NCBI GenBank assembly: GCA_029762595.1
Contig: JARVGJ010000003.1
Span: forward strand, 1-64,000
DNA from: Methanolobus sp.
GTDB taxonomy: Archaea; Halobacteriota; Methanosarcinia; Methanosarcinales; Methanosarcinaceae
Reading direction: 5' to 3'
DNA length: 64,000 bases
Made by a program: the position numbers and the translations under genes. Shown here piece by piece: positions 9,309 through 17,942 of this stretch; within the stretch, counting starts at the first letter, position 1; every line of letters begins with the position of its first letter. The notes under the pieces were generated by a model that worked only from the letters and a program-made list of their open reading frames with translations, ran no database searches and was not told the origin of the DNA.

Positions 9309-10523
9309 TCACCCGTGCCTTAGAGCTTCCACAGGATCCAGATTTGCCGCCTTATTGGCAGGATATACTCCGGCCACCAGGCCTACAAGAACAGATATGA
9401 AAAATCCCAGAAAAATAAGATAAAATGGGAATACCGGAGGAATATTCAGGTAGACTTCCACCATATAAGAACCCACAAGTCCCAGGGATGTCCCGAGAAT
9501 ACCACCAATGACACCTATTATGATCGATTCCATTATGAATAGTGATAGGATCCCGGATCTTGTATATCCAAGAGATTTTAAAAGACCTATCTCCCTGGTC
9601 CTCTCGGTAACCGTGACCAGCATTATATTCATTATACCTATGGACCCCACAATAAGAGCAACAAGAGCTACAAGGGTGATCAATATTGTAAGTGTATTTG
9701 CAAGCTGGTCCAGTTGCTCGATTATCTCTGCCTGATTGAAGATACGATAGGGTTTAGCATCAGGATTATCAAGGTCCCTTGTCGGTACCCCAAGTGACCT
9801 TGCCAGACGTTTATCAACCTCCTCTGAGACTTCCCTTACAGATTCAGCGTTCCCGGTCCTGGCGGAAAAACCGCCATAATCAGTGACATTCAACATCTCG
9901 TTCAATGTCGCTATAGGAACATAGATCGTAGCATCACGGTCAGGACCGCCCTGCACAAAAGTATTGTCTTCCCCTTCAAGGATACCTTTGATCCTGAATT
10001 TGCGGGTAACACTGGTTCCATCATTACGTTTGATGGTTATATCGACATAGTTCTTAATGGAGACATCCCTGTCAAATTTATCCTCTGCTACATCTTTCCC
10101 CAATACTGCCACGTATTTATCCTTGTCTGTAAGGAAACTTCCCTCTTCAACAAGGAGGTTGGATATGTACTGGGCATCCCGGGATACACCTTGTACATCT
10201 ATCTGCCGGGTTACAGACCGATATGTAACAGCCGCTGTCTGCTGGTTGAACCCTGAAACACCTTCTATTCCCGGCGTGTTCCTTATCAGCTCCATCTCAT
10301 TGTCGTAGAATAAATTAACATCCTCACTGTAGATGATTATGAAATTAGAGCCCAGAGAACCAAGCTCATCTGTGAAATACTGGTTAAAACTGGCTCCAAG
10401 AGAAACGTTTGCAACAACTGCTGCAACACCTATTATTATACCCAGGGCTGTGAGAGTAGAGCGTAGTTTCGCACTCCTTATGCTTCCAAAGGCAATAACA
10501 AATGCATGTTTCAGGTCTATCAT
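9309..10523 (-). CDS. MacB-type ABC transporter permease 2 (system B)
   Basis: The 404-residue permease has an N-terminal membrane helix, an extracytoplasmic domain (about 46-270) and three C-terminal helices. It carries the family motif SIGIMNIMLVTVTERTREIG and ends AGVYPANKAANLDPVEALRHG. Its start lies one base from the end of the preceding permease (10525-11739), so the two are co-transcribed and may form a heterodimer. The sequence is strongly similar along its length to the permeases at 5962-7176 and 10525-11739, which points to local duplication. Confidence 0.9.
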   Translation of the reverse strand: MIDLKHAFVIAFGSIRSAKLRSTLTALGIIIGVAAVVANVSLGASFNQYFTDELGSLGSNFIIIYSEDVNLFYDNEMELIRNTPGIEGVSGFNQQTAAVTYRSVTRQIDVQGVSRDAQYISNLLVEEGSFLTDKDKYVAVLGKDVAEDKFDRDVSIKNYVDITIKRNDGTSVTRKFRIKGILEGEDNTFVQGGPDRDATIYVPIATLNEMLNVTDYGGFSARTGNAESVREVSEEVDKRLARSLGVPTRDLDNPDAKPYRIFNQAEIIEQLDQLANTLTILITLVALVALIVGSIGIMNIMLVTVTERTREIGLLKSLGYTRSGILSLFIMESIIIGVIGGILGTSLGLVGSYMVEVYLNIPPVFPFYLIFLGFFISVLVGLVAGVYPANKAANLDPVEALRHG

Positions 10524-10524
10524 G

Positions 10525-11739
10525 TCACTCCTTCCTCAAAGCTTCCACCGGATTAAGACGCGCAGCTTTCCTTGCAGGATAAACCCCTGCAAAAAGCCCT
10601 ACAAGCACAGAGATAGAGAAGCCCAGGAGTATAAGGCTCAATGGAAATATATTAGGCACACCTAGAAAACCGTTTGCGATCATGGCAATCCCTATCCCAA
10701 GACCCGTGCCAAGGATCCCGCCTATTAGCCCTACGATAATGGACTCGATTATGAAGAGGGAAAGAACATCCTTTTCACTGTATCCAAGGGATTTCAAAAG
10801 GCCTATCTCCCTTGTCCTTTCTGCAACCGTAACAAGCATGATGTTCATAATACCTATTGAACCGACTATAAGGGAGATAAGAGCAACCGATGTCAAAAGA
10901 GTTGCCAATGCACTTGAAAGCTGGCTGGTCTGCTCCAGGATCTCTATCTGATCGAACAGTACATATGGTTTTGCATCAGGATTATCCAGGTCTCTGCCAG
11001 GAACACCCAGACTGCGTGCAAGTCGCCTGTCGATCTCATCCGAAGTTTCTCTGACAGCTTCAAGGCTCTGGGCTTTTACATAGAAACCACCGTAATCATC
11101 CCTGCCAAGTATCTCGTTCATGGTCGCTATAGGAATGAAGATGCGAATCTCAGGTTCAGCACCTGTTTGTGTAAATGTGGTGTTCGGGTCCTGTATAACA
11201 CCCTTGACTATGAAGGTCCTTGTGACCACATCACCATCCTCTTTCCTGAAAGTTATATCAATAGGATTCTTGACAGAGACCTTCTTACCAAATTTCTCGT
11301 AGGCAACATCTGCACCTATAACCGCAACATAACGGTCCTTGTCAGAGAGAAAGGTTCCCGAATCCATATTGAAGTTTGCCACTTCAGCATATTCCTCAGT
11401 GACACCCTGAATATCGATCTGCCGGGAGGTCGACATGTAAGTGACCCTGGCCATTTGTTGTTTGATCGGGGAAACACTCTCAACTCCCGGAGTGTTCCTT
11501 ATAACCTCCAGTTCTTTATCGAAGAACACGTCTATGTTCTGGCTGAATATGACCACAAAATTAGAGCCTATGGCTCCGATCTCATCATCGAAGTACTGGT
11601 TGAAACTGACTCCTAGCGATACATTGGCTATCACAGCCGCCACGCCTATGATGATACCAAGAGTCGTAAGGGCAGACCTGAGCTTGGAACTGCTTATACT
11701 ACCCAGAGATATATTTACAGCCTGAGACAGACTTAACAT
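10525..11739 (-). CDS. MacB-type ABC transporter permease 1 (system B)
   Basis: This 404-residue paralogue has the same architecture as its neighbours: membrane helix at about 20-45, MacB-like extracytoplasmic core, then three helices around SIGIMNIMLVTVAERTREIG and the C-terminal GVYPARKAARLNPVEALRKE. It follows the COG1361 gene (11765-12994) by 25 bases and abuts the second permease. Having two permeases in system B against one in system A suggests that one was added by tandem duplication. Confidence 0.9.
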   Translation of the reverse strand: MLSLSQAVNISLGSISSSKLRSALTTLGIIIGVAAVIANVSLGVSFNQYFDDEIGAIGSNFVVIFSQNIDVFFDKELEVIRNTPGVESVSPIKQQMARVTYMSTSRQIDIQGVTEEYAEVANFNMDSGTFLSDKDRYVAVIGADVAYEKFGKKVSVKNPIDITFRKEDGDVVTRTFIVKGVIQDPNTTFTQTGAEPEIRIFIPIATMNEILGRDDYGGFYVKAQSLEAVRETSDEIDRRLARSLGVPGRDLDNPDAKPYVLFDQIEILEQTSQLSSALATLLTSVALISLIVGSIGIMNIMLVTVAERTREIGLLKSLGYSEKDVLSLFIIESIIVGLIGGILGTGLGIGIAMIANGFLGVPNIFPLSLILLGFSISVLVGLFAGVYPARKAARLNPVEALRKE

Positions 11740-11764
11740 GGAATATGCTTCCTGTCCTGCTTAC

Positions 11765-12994
11765 TTATTCTTTATTCAACTTCCTTTTGTACAGAACATA
11801 TGCCCCCCCGCCGATAATGATCAGCAGGAGCAATGCAATATAAACAGCTGAGCTATTGTCCTTTTCAGCCTGGTGATGTTGCAACTGACGAACACCTATC
11901 TGCTCTGTATGCTGATTCAGCCCGTTCCTGTAATCCGCATGTATTACAAGGTCTGAAGGAAATGATATGCCATCGTCCACAGCCTTTGCATTTATCTCGA
12001 TAGTGAAGAGTTCATCCGGATCCATTGAACCAATGAAATATTCAGCCGGAGAAAACTCAATGCCCTCTGATTCAAGTATTATACTGACAGAGGAAAGCAT
12101 GTTTGGATGAATATTAGCAACATCGAATTCCAGTGTCCCCACACCGTTCTCAAGGACCAGGGGTTTTGAAGGGATGACCCTGACAGAAGACGAATCCACC
12201 TTTAAGGGAATTCTCCAGTTATTATTATACGAGTGTGAACTCCCTATTATGGAAAAATCAAGGTAGTATGTCCCATCAAGGACATCATCATCCACCTGCA
12301 CATTATAGGTCAGGTCAACTGACTCACCGGGACCAACGACACCGTTACCATAGTATGTTCCAGTGGTCACTTTGATGCCGTCAACACCATCAAGGGAGGC
12401 GGACTGTATCCTTGCATTGGTATCATACTGATTGTCATCGACTGTGACCGTATACTGAGTGGCGCTGTTGATAAGTCTGAATGAGATGGTACCTCTATCC
12501 CCGGGCATGAAAACCTGGGGCTCTTTTACAGGAACTGATGCAAGCTGTACAGTCCCTTTGCTGTCAAATGTATCAGAACCCACCCTTAATTCGAACTTCT
12601 TTTTGAACCAGGCAACTCCTTCACTTTCCTGGAACCATACTTCAATGGCCCCTATACCTGGTTTAGCATCGGAGCTGGTATAGAGACGAAACTCATGAAC
12701 TGCAGCATTGTTTGGTGTCAGTATACCTATATTTACCTGAGAGTTCTCATCACTTATCGAAAATGGATAATCAGGAACTACTTTGATGGAAAGGGAACTT
12801 GCTTTTGCATATCCGAGGTTTTCCACCTTGACCCAGACATTTACATATTCCCCTATCTCTGCAGGCACAGGTTCGTACTTAAGTATACTTACCTTAAGGT
12901 CCGCCCCATCTGCTGCAAAAGCAGTTGGTGGTGATAGAAGTGATAACAACAATACGGAAACAAAAATAATGATTGATCTATTTTTCCCCAACAT
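11765..12994 (-). CDS. membrane-anchored COG1361 S-layer-like protein (system B)
   Basis: The 409-residue protein has a signal peptide (about 5-28, ending AFAADG), several CARDB/COG1361-type beta domains and a C-terminal membrane helix followed by a basic end (LYKRKLNKE). Long stretches match the system A protein, for example IPSKPL, then LEFDVANIHPN and the segment around SPAEYFIGSM. It sits between the ATPase and the two permeases in one operon. Most of it would lie in the pseudoperiplasmic space beside the permease outer domains. A receptor or adaptor role is inferred, not shown. Confidence 0.85.
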   Translation of the reverse strand: MLGKNRSIIIFVSVLLLSLLSPPTAFAADGADLKVSILKYEPVPAEIGEYVNVWVKVENLGYAKASSLSIKVVPDYPFSISDENSQVNIGILTPNNAAVHEFRLYTSSDAKPGIGAIEVWFQESEGVAWFKKKFELRVGSDTFDSKGTVQLASVPVKEPQVFMPGDRGTISFRLINSATQYTVTVDDNQYDTNARIQSASLDGVDGIKVTTGTYYGNGVVGPGESVDLTYNVQVDDDVLDGTYYLDFSIIGSSHSYNNNWRIPLKVDSSSVRVIPSKPLVLENGVGTLEFDVANIHPNMLSSVSIILESEGIEFSPAEYFIGSMDPDELFTIEINAKAVDDGISFPSDLVIHADYRNGLNQHTEQIGVRQLQHHQAEKDNSSAVYIALLLLIIIGGGAYVLYKRKLNKE

Positions 12995-13059
12995 ATTTAT
13001 TCCTCATTTTATTATTTCCCGTCCTCAATGTTTGAATATTTTCTAATACAACATAAAAT

Positions 13060-13770
13060 TCATTTCTCAATTATGCCGTCCTTAAGGTGTACGATCCTGT
13101 CTGCATATTGAGCAAGGTCCGGATCGTGGGTGATCATGACTATTGTCCTGCCTTTTTTATGTAGGTCTGAAAAGATCCTCATAATATCATCCCCTGTTAC
13201 AGAATCAAGGTTACCCGTTGGCTCATCCGCAAGTATCAGTGAGGGATCATTGATAAGTGCCCTTGCAATTGCAACTCTCTGCTGCTGGCCTCCTGACATT
13301 TCCGAGGGTTTATAGTTCATACGGTCTTTCAAGCCAACCATTTCCACAAGCTCCTTTGCCTTTTTTCTGGAATCAACACCGGGTTTTTTGTTAGCATAAG
13401 TAGGGAGTTCTATATTCTGCAGTGTTGTAAGCCTTGGGACAAGATTGAAATTCTGAAAGACAAAACCAATTTCCAGTCCTCGCAGTTTTGCAAGTTCGGG
13501 GTCGGGGAGAGTGTTCACATCCCTTCCCATTAAAAGAACCTGTCCGCAGCTTGGCCTGTCAAGGCAGCCTATCATGTTCATCAGTGTACTCTTTCCCGAA
13601 CCTGAAGGGCCCATTATTGCAACGAATTCCCCCGGCATTACCCTAAGATCCACACTTTTGAGTATGGGCACATCCATGTCACCCACATGATAACTCTTAC
13701 AGATGCTAACCAGCTCGATAACAGGAGCTTTGTTTAGAACCTTAATACCACCGTTATTATCCTCAGACAT
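13060..13770 (-). CDS. MacB/LolD-type ABC transporter ATPase (system B)
   Basis: The ATPase of system B has a complete set of motifs: Walker A GPSGSGKST, Q-loop FVFQNFNLVP, signature MSGGQQQRVAIARA, Walker B LILADEPTGNLD and H-loop MITHD. The ATG at 13770 (protein MSEDNNGG) is chosen over a longer in-frame extension because family members begin shortly before the first strand. It is the first gene of the operon that continues with the COG1361 protein and two permeases. A tandem repeat lies 26 bases upstream. Confidence 0.9.
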   Translation of the reverse strand: MSEDNNGGIKVLNKAPVIELVSICKSYHVGDMDVPILKSVDLRVMPGEFVAIMGPSGSGKSTLMNMIGCLDRPSCGQVLLMGRDVNTLPDPELAKLRGLEIGFVFQNFNLVPRLTTLQNIELPTYANKKPGVDSRKKAKELVEMVGLKDRMNYKPSEMSGGQQQRVAIARALINDPSLILADEPTGNLDSVTGDDIMRIFSDLHKKGRTIVMITHDPDLAQYADRIVHLKDGIIEK

Positions 13771-13796
13771 AATTTGCCACTCTAAAATGATAATAC

Positions 13797-13827
13797 ACAA
13801 CATTGAGAAGATACAATATTGAGAGAT
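13797..13827. repeat. adjacent direct repeat in system B leader
   Basis: Two adjacent copies, acaacattgagaagat and acaatattgagagat, differ by one base and one single-base gap. They lie 27-57 bases before the system B start codon. A TATA-like tract (tttttataag on the minus strand) is at about 13867-13877. The position suits a regulator binding site in the leader. Confidence 0.45.
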
Positions 13828-13988
13828 TTTCTATTTCCAGACTGTAAGGTAATTCGGAGCTGAACTTATAAAAAGTTATTTTCCATGACCCATATGAAAC
13901 AAAATTGTTCATACTGCTGGAAGACCAGTTTACACAATAAAGCAATAAACTATAAATATCGTAGAGTATATAGATTACATGACTAAAT

Positions 13989-14012
13989 ATCGACAAATCA
14001 GACTATATAACA
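13989..14012 (+). promoter_or_regulatory. candidate promoter of system C with shared 18-base element
   Basis: The sequence atcgacaaatcagactat (13989-14006) overlaps a TATA-like run (actatataa), about 40 bases before the first gene of system C. The same element, in the opposite orientation relative to transcription, lies upstream of the system A promoter at 9238-9255 with three mismatches. Shared regulation of the two systems is possible. Confidence 0.4.
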
Positions 14013-14053
14013 TATGACCTGTAGATTTACAACTTGGAAGGATGTAGAAAGCC

Positions 14054-14677
14054 ATGCTGGAAGTATTAACCGACCCTAACGGGTTCTTTAAAAGGAAGAT
14101 AAACGAAGAAAAAGAGTGGAAGACCCCGCTTATCATAGTAGCAGTTATGGCAATACTTGGTGCTTTAAGTGCTTATATGACAATGACGAAAGTAATGGAA
14201 TCACTGCCCCCGGAAGCGGCAGCATTTGCAGGAGTTGGCGCAGCTTTCGGCATAGTTGGTGCTATAATCGGCGTTATTTTTGCATGGGTCCTATATAGTG
14301 CAATATTTTACCTCATATCACTGGTATTCAACGGAGAAGGAAGTTTTAAGAGAGTCATGGAGTTTGTGTCATATGGTTTCATACCAAGCATAGCCAGCTC
14401 TGCTGTCAGTCTCTATTTCACCAACAAGGTTCTTTCAGGTATTGATTTTAGCATGGATGACCCCACAATGATAGCAGATATGATTCTGGCAGACCCTTCC
14501 ATGAAGATAGCAGGCATACTTGGAATAATCTTTACACTATGGAGTGCAAACATCTGGATATTCGCGATGATGTATGCAAGGAACCTGAGTTTCAAGAACG
14601 CTGCGATTGCAGTGGGTATCCCGGTAGGGCTTTATGTGCTGTATACATTATATACCCTTAAAATATTTGGCGTATGA
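14054..14677 (+). CDS. Yip1-domain membrane protein (system C)
   Basis: The 207-residue protein has five predicted membrane segments in the Yip1-family arrangement, with a cytoplasmic N-terminal amphipathic stretch (LTDPNGFFKRK) typical of prokaryotic members. Its stop overlaps the start of the COG1361 gene by four bases (atga), so translation is coupled. It is therefore the first gene of system C (Yip1-like, COG1361, ATPase, permease), an addition missing from systems A and B. Prokaryotic Yip1 proteins have no established function; a membrane assembly or accessory role is inferred only from the operon. A ggaagg motif lies upstream of the ATG. Confidence 0.82.
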   Translation: MLEVLTDPNGFFKRKINEEKEWKTPLIIVAVMAILGALSAYMTMTKVMESLPPEAAAFAGVGAAFGIVGAIIGVIFAWVLYSAIFYLISLVFNGEGSFKRVMEFVSYGFIPSIASSAVSLYFTNKVLSGIDFSMDDPTMIADMILADPSMKIAGILGIIFTLWSANIWIFAMMYARNLSFKNAAIAVGIPVGLYVLYTLYTLKIFGV

Positions 14678-15999
14678 ACATGAAAAACATGATGAAAGTA
14701 CTTATTGTGGCAGTACTTCTGACCACATTCTCTTTTTCCGGGGCTGCAAGTACAACGATCAGGCCTACGGTCTCCCTTGACTACGAGATGGAACCGGAGG
14801 TCTTCATGCCCGGAGATACAGGCACCATCACAGTAACCCTTAAGAACATGGCAACCGGGGAGATATATGTCAGGGAGGATGATGAGACACTGGATATGAA
14901 CGCTTATATTGCAAGCGGCAGCCTAAATGGTAATGGGAAGCTGGAGATCCTTGATAAGAGTTATACCAATGTTGGACTCCTGGGTCCCGGAGATAACCTG
15001 AAGCTCACATTCAATGTCAAAGTAAAGGATAACGTTGCCAATGGAGTCCATTATGCTGACCTTAAGCTAATTGGTGGCAGCAACATGTACGACCTTAACT
15101 ACCCCATACCTGTGAAAGTGGATGACAGGAGTGTAAAGCTTATCATATCCGATCTTCCTTCAACCCTCATGAACGAGGTTTCCATAATCAGCATAGATGT
15201 GGTTAACCGCAGACCGAATGATGTAAAGAGCGTCATTGTCACACCTTATGCAGAGGGCATGATCTTCACACCCTCCGATTATTTTGTAGGAGCAATCCAA
15301 GAGGGGGACAAGTCAACTGCCACATTCACTCTTAATACAATGTCCTCAGAGAAGGAACACAACACTGTTTCATTCTATACATCCTTTTTTAATGGAGACA
15401 ACCTGCACCACACAGAGAATACGTCAAAGGATGTAAGGATCATAAAACAATCCCCTCTTGTGTTCACAGGTATTGAGACAGTGAGTACAGGAAACAAGTA
15501 TACTATCACAGGGGACCTGAACAATTTCGGCATCACCGATGCCAGGAACGTGATGGTGTCAATAGCCAGCCGTGATGGACTTGAACCTGTGCAGCCTTAT
15601 GCAAATTACTTTATAGGAACACTGGAGGCAGACGACTTCAGCAGTTTTGAGCTCAGCGCCAGGGTGACATCCGGGAACATAACTGCAATACCAATACTCA
15701 TTGAATTCAGGGACCCTGACAATGCCTACACTGCGATCTCCCAGGAAATTCCAATCCATTCTGGAACAGGAGCTACTTTCTCTGTAAAAAACGATGAGAA
15801 CGAAAGTTCCACCGGCCTCTGGCTTATGGCCGGGATAATTGCCATAGGGATCATTGCAGTAATAGGTTATTCATGGAAAAAACGCAGGGATGAGGAGGAA
15901 GGAGAAGAAGAAGAAGGATATGAAGAGGAAGAGTATGAAGATCTGGAAGATGGCGAGATAACAGAGGACATAATTGATGAGGAAGAATTCCTGAAATAA
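14674..15999 (+). CDS. COG1361 S-layer-like protein with acidic cytoplasmic tail (system C)
   Basis: The 441-residue protein starts with a signal peptide (about 5-27), continues as CARDB/COG1361-like beta domains and has one membrane helix at about 383-402, with WKKRRDEEE marking the inner face. Unlike the A and B proteins it ends in a tail of nearly 40 residues, mostly Glu and Asp, that should lie in the cytoplasm. Its extracellular part is related to A and B, including the motif FMPGDTGT and the segment around FTPSDYFVGA. It overlaps the Yip1-like gene and precedes the ATPase by 11 bases. Confidence 0.85.
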   Translation: MNMKNMMKVLIVAVLLTTFSFSGAASTTIRPTVSLDYEMEPEVFMPGDTGTITVTLKNMATGEIYVREDDETLDMNAYIASGSLNGNGKLEILDKSYTNVGLLGPGDNLKLTFNVKVKDNVANGVHYADLKLIGGSNMYDLNYPIPVKVDDRSVKLIISDLPSTLMNEVSIISIDVVNRRPNDVKSVIVTPYAEGMIFTPSDYFVGAIQEGDKSTATFTLNTMSSEKEHNTVSFYTSFFNGDNLHHTENTSKDVRIIKQSPLVFTGIETVSTGNKYTITGDLNNFGITDARNVMVSIASRDGLEPVQPYANYFIGTLEADDFSSFELSARVTSGNITAIPILIEFRDPDNAYTAISQEIPIHSGTGATFSVKNDENESSTGLWLMAGIIAIGIIAVIGYSWKKRRDEEEGEEEEGYEEEEYEDLEDGEITEDIIDEEEFLK

Positions 16000-16010
16000 A
16001 CGGTGCTCAT

Positions 16011-16742
16011 ATGCAACAGGCAAAACCCTCGCCAAGTCCCAAAAAGAAGATAGTCCCTTCTGACAGGCCATATCCCATAGTATATCTGAAGGATGTTAAG
16101 CGCATATATACACTCGGAAATAACAGGATACATGCCCTGAACGGGGTCAGTCTTTCTATTAAGAAAGGAGACTTTGTAACCATCATGGGCTCATCAGGCT
16201 CGGGTAAGAGTACCCTTTTGAACATGATCGGATGTCTTGACCTTCCAACTTCCGGCAAAGTAAAGATCAATAACATCGACCTCTCAAAACTTGATGATGA
16301 CGGCCTTACGGCAATCCGCAGGAATAATATAGGTTTCATCTTCCAGCAGTTCAACCTGATACCGACCCTTACTGCCATCGAGAATGTTGAGATACCGATG
16401 ATATTCAATGGCCAGTCCTCCGAAAAAAGAAGAAGGAAAGCCCTCAGTATGTTGAAAAGAGCAGATTTGCCACTGGAATTTGCAAACCACAAGCCCAATG
16501 AGATGTCAGGTGGACAGCAGCAAAGAGTTGCAATTGCACGGGCACTGGCAAACGACCCTCCTATACTGCTTGCTGACGAGCCCACAGGTAACCTTGATAC
16601 CAGGACCGGAAACAATATTATGGAACTGCTAAAGCAGCTGAATGCCAGCGGAACGACGGTTATCGTTGTCACTCATGATCCTAAAATGGAAGAATATTCC
16701 AATACATCCATAAGGATACAGGACGGGGAGATCATAAAATGA
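16011..16742 (+). CDS. MacB/LolD-type ABC transporter ATPase (system C)
   Basis: The 243-residue ATPase has Walker A GSSGSGKST, Q-loop FIFQQFNLIP, signature MSGGQQQRVAIARA, Walker B ILLADEPTGNLD and H-loop VVTHD. A basic, proline-rich extension of about 22 residues precedes the conserved core. Its stop codon overlaps the permease start (atga at 16739), so the two subunits are translationally coupled. Together with the permease and the COG1361 protein it forms a third complete MacB-type system. Confidence 0.91.
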   Translation: MQQAKPSPSPKKKIVPSDRPYPIVYLKDVKRIYTLGNNRIHALNGVSLSIKKGDFVTIMGSSGSGKSTLLNMIGCLDLPTSGKVKINNIDLSKLDDDGLTAIRRNNIGFIFQQFNLIPTLTAIENVEIPMIFNGQSSEKRRRKALSMLKRADLPLEFANHKPNEMSGGQQQRVAIARALANDPPILLADEPTGNLDTRTGNNIMELLKQLNASGTTVIVVTHDPKMEEYSNTSIRIQDGEIIK

Positions 16743-17935
16743 AAATGAAGGACATATTCCCATCCATGCCTTCCATGCTCAAAAACAACATGTATGTGGA
16801 ACTGGCAAAGCGTAATCTTAAAAGGCAGTCCGTGCGCACCATACTTGCAGCCATAGGCATTATCATAGGAGTGATCGCAATATCCTCCATGGGCATCCTG
16901 GGTAACAGTCTCAAGCTCTCGGTCACAGACTCCTTTGCTGATGTGGGAGACAGGCTGGTGGTATCTCCTGCTCCTGGAGAAAACCAGATTACAGAGAGGC
17001 AGGTAGACCAGATGAGAAAGGTAGCGAATATAGAAAGCATAATACCCGTATCATCCAGTGGGGAGATCATCGAGTACAAAAAAAGCGGAGCTACTATCCA
17101 GTCTTTCGTATCGGTATACAGTATCAGCAAGGATGATCTTGAAAAACTGGCAGAACTTGAAGAGGGAAGATATTTCAAAGCCGGGTCCACGGACTGTGTT
17201 GTGGGTGCAGGCATAGCATCTAACCTTGAACTTACCCCTGGGCAGAAGATAGAGCTAGATGGCAATAAACTCAGGGTCGTTGGAATACTCAAGGAAAAAG
17301 GCATGGGGTTTGACATCAACACCGACAGCGGAGTATTCACTTCTCAAGAGATGTACAATAAATTATACCCGGATGCTGAAGAAGGGTATAACACGGTCAT
17401 AGTCATAGTAAAGGACATAGACAATATAGACGCAGTTTCAGATGAGATAGAAGAGCGCATCAACAAGAAAGAAGAGCTTGTGACGGTATTTGCCATGAAC
17501 GTCATTACAGATAGCCTGGATGATGTGTTCAGGTCCATTTCCATGTTCCTCATTGGCATAGGTTCCATATCACTTCTTGTTGCCGGTGTGAGTATACTCA
17601 ACGTTATGCTCATGTCCACCATGGAACGTACAAAGGAGATAGGTATCATGAAAGCAGTGGGTGCATCAAGGAAGGACATTCTTAAGATGTTCCTGCTCGA
17701 AGCTCTCTTCCTTGGAGTGATTGCCAGTACCGCAGGTGCAATACTGACGATCAGCGGCAGTTATCTTATAATGGCCCTGATTGTCAAGAACACCTCTTAC
17801 CTGTTAACGTTATCCAGTATGTTCTATGTTCTGGAGGGGTTCGTCTTCGGCATAGCTACAAGCCTTGTTGGTGGAATGTATCCGGCATGGAAGGCTTCGA
17901 GAATGAAGCCGCTGGATGCACTGAGATACGAGTGA
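16739..17935 (+). CDS. MacB-type ABC transporter permease (system C)
   Basis: The 398-residue permease has an N-terminal helix at about 35-58, a smaller extracytoplasmic domain (about 60-265) and three C-terminal helices, ending GGMYPAWKASRMKPLDALRYE. The motif LNVMLMSTMERTKEIGIMKA marks the family. It is clearly more divergent from the A and B permeases than these are from each other, so system C is an older paralogue or was acquired separately. It is the last gene of the divergent plus-strand operon. Confidence 0.9.
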   Translation: MKMKDIFPSMPSMLKNNMYVELAKRNLKRQSVRTILAAIGIIIGVIAISSMGILGNSLKLSVTDSFADVGDRLVVSPAPGENQITERQVDQMRKVANIESIIPVSSSGEIIEYKKSGATIQSFVSVYSISKDDLEKLAELEEGRYFKAGSTDCVVGAGIASNLELTPGQKIELDGNKLRVVGILKEKGMGFDINTDSGVFTSQEMYNKLYPDAEEGYNTVIVIVKDIDNIDAVSDEIEERINKKEELVTVFAMNVITDSLDDVFRSISMFLIGIGSISLLVAGVSILNVMLMSTMERTKEIGIMKAVGASRKDILKMFLLEALFLGVIASTAGAILTISGSYLIMALIVKNTSYLLTLSSMFYVLEGFVFGIATSLVGGMYPAWKASRMKPLDALRYE

Positions 17936-17942
17936 TACACTC

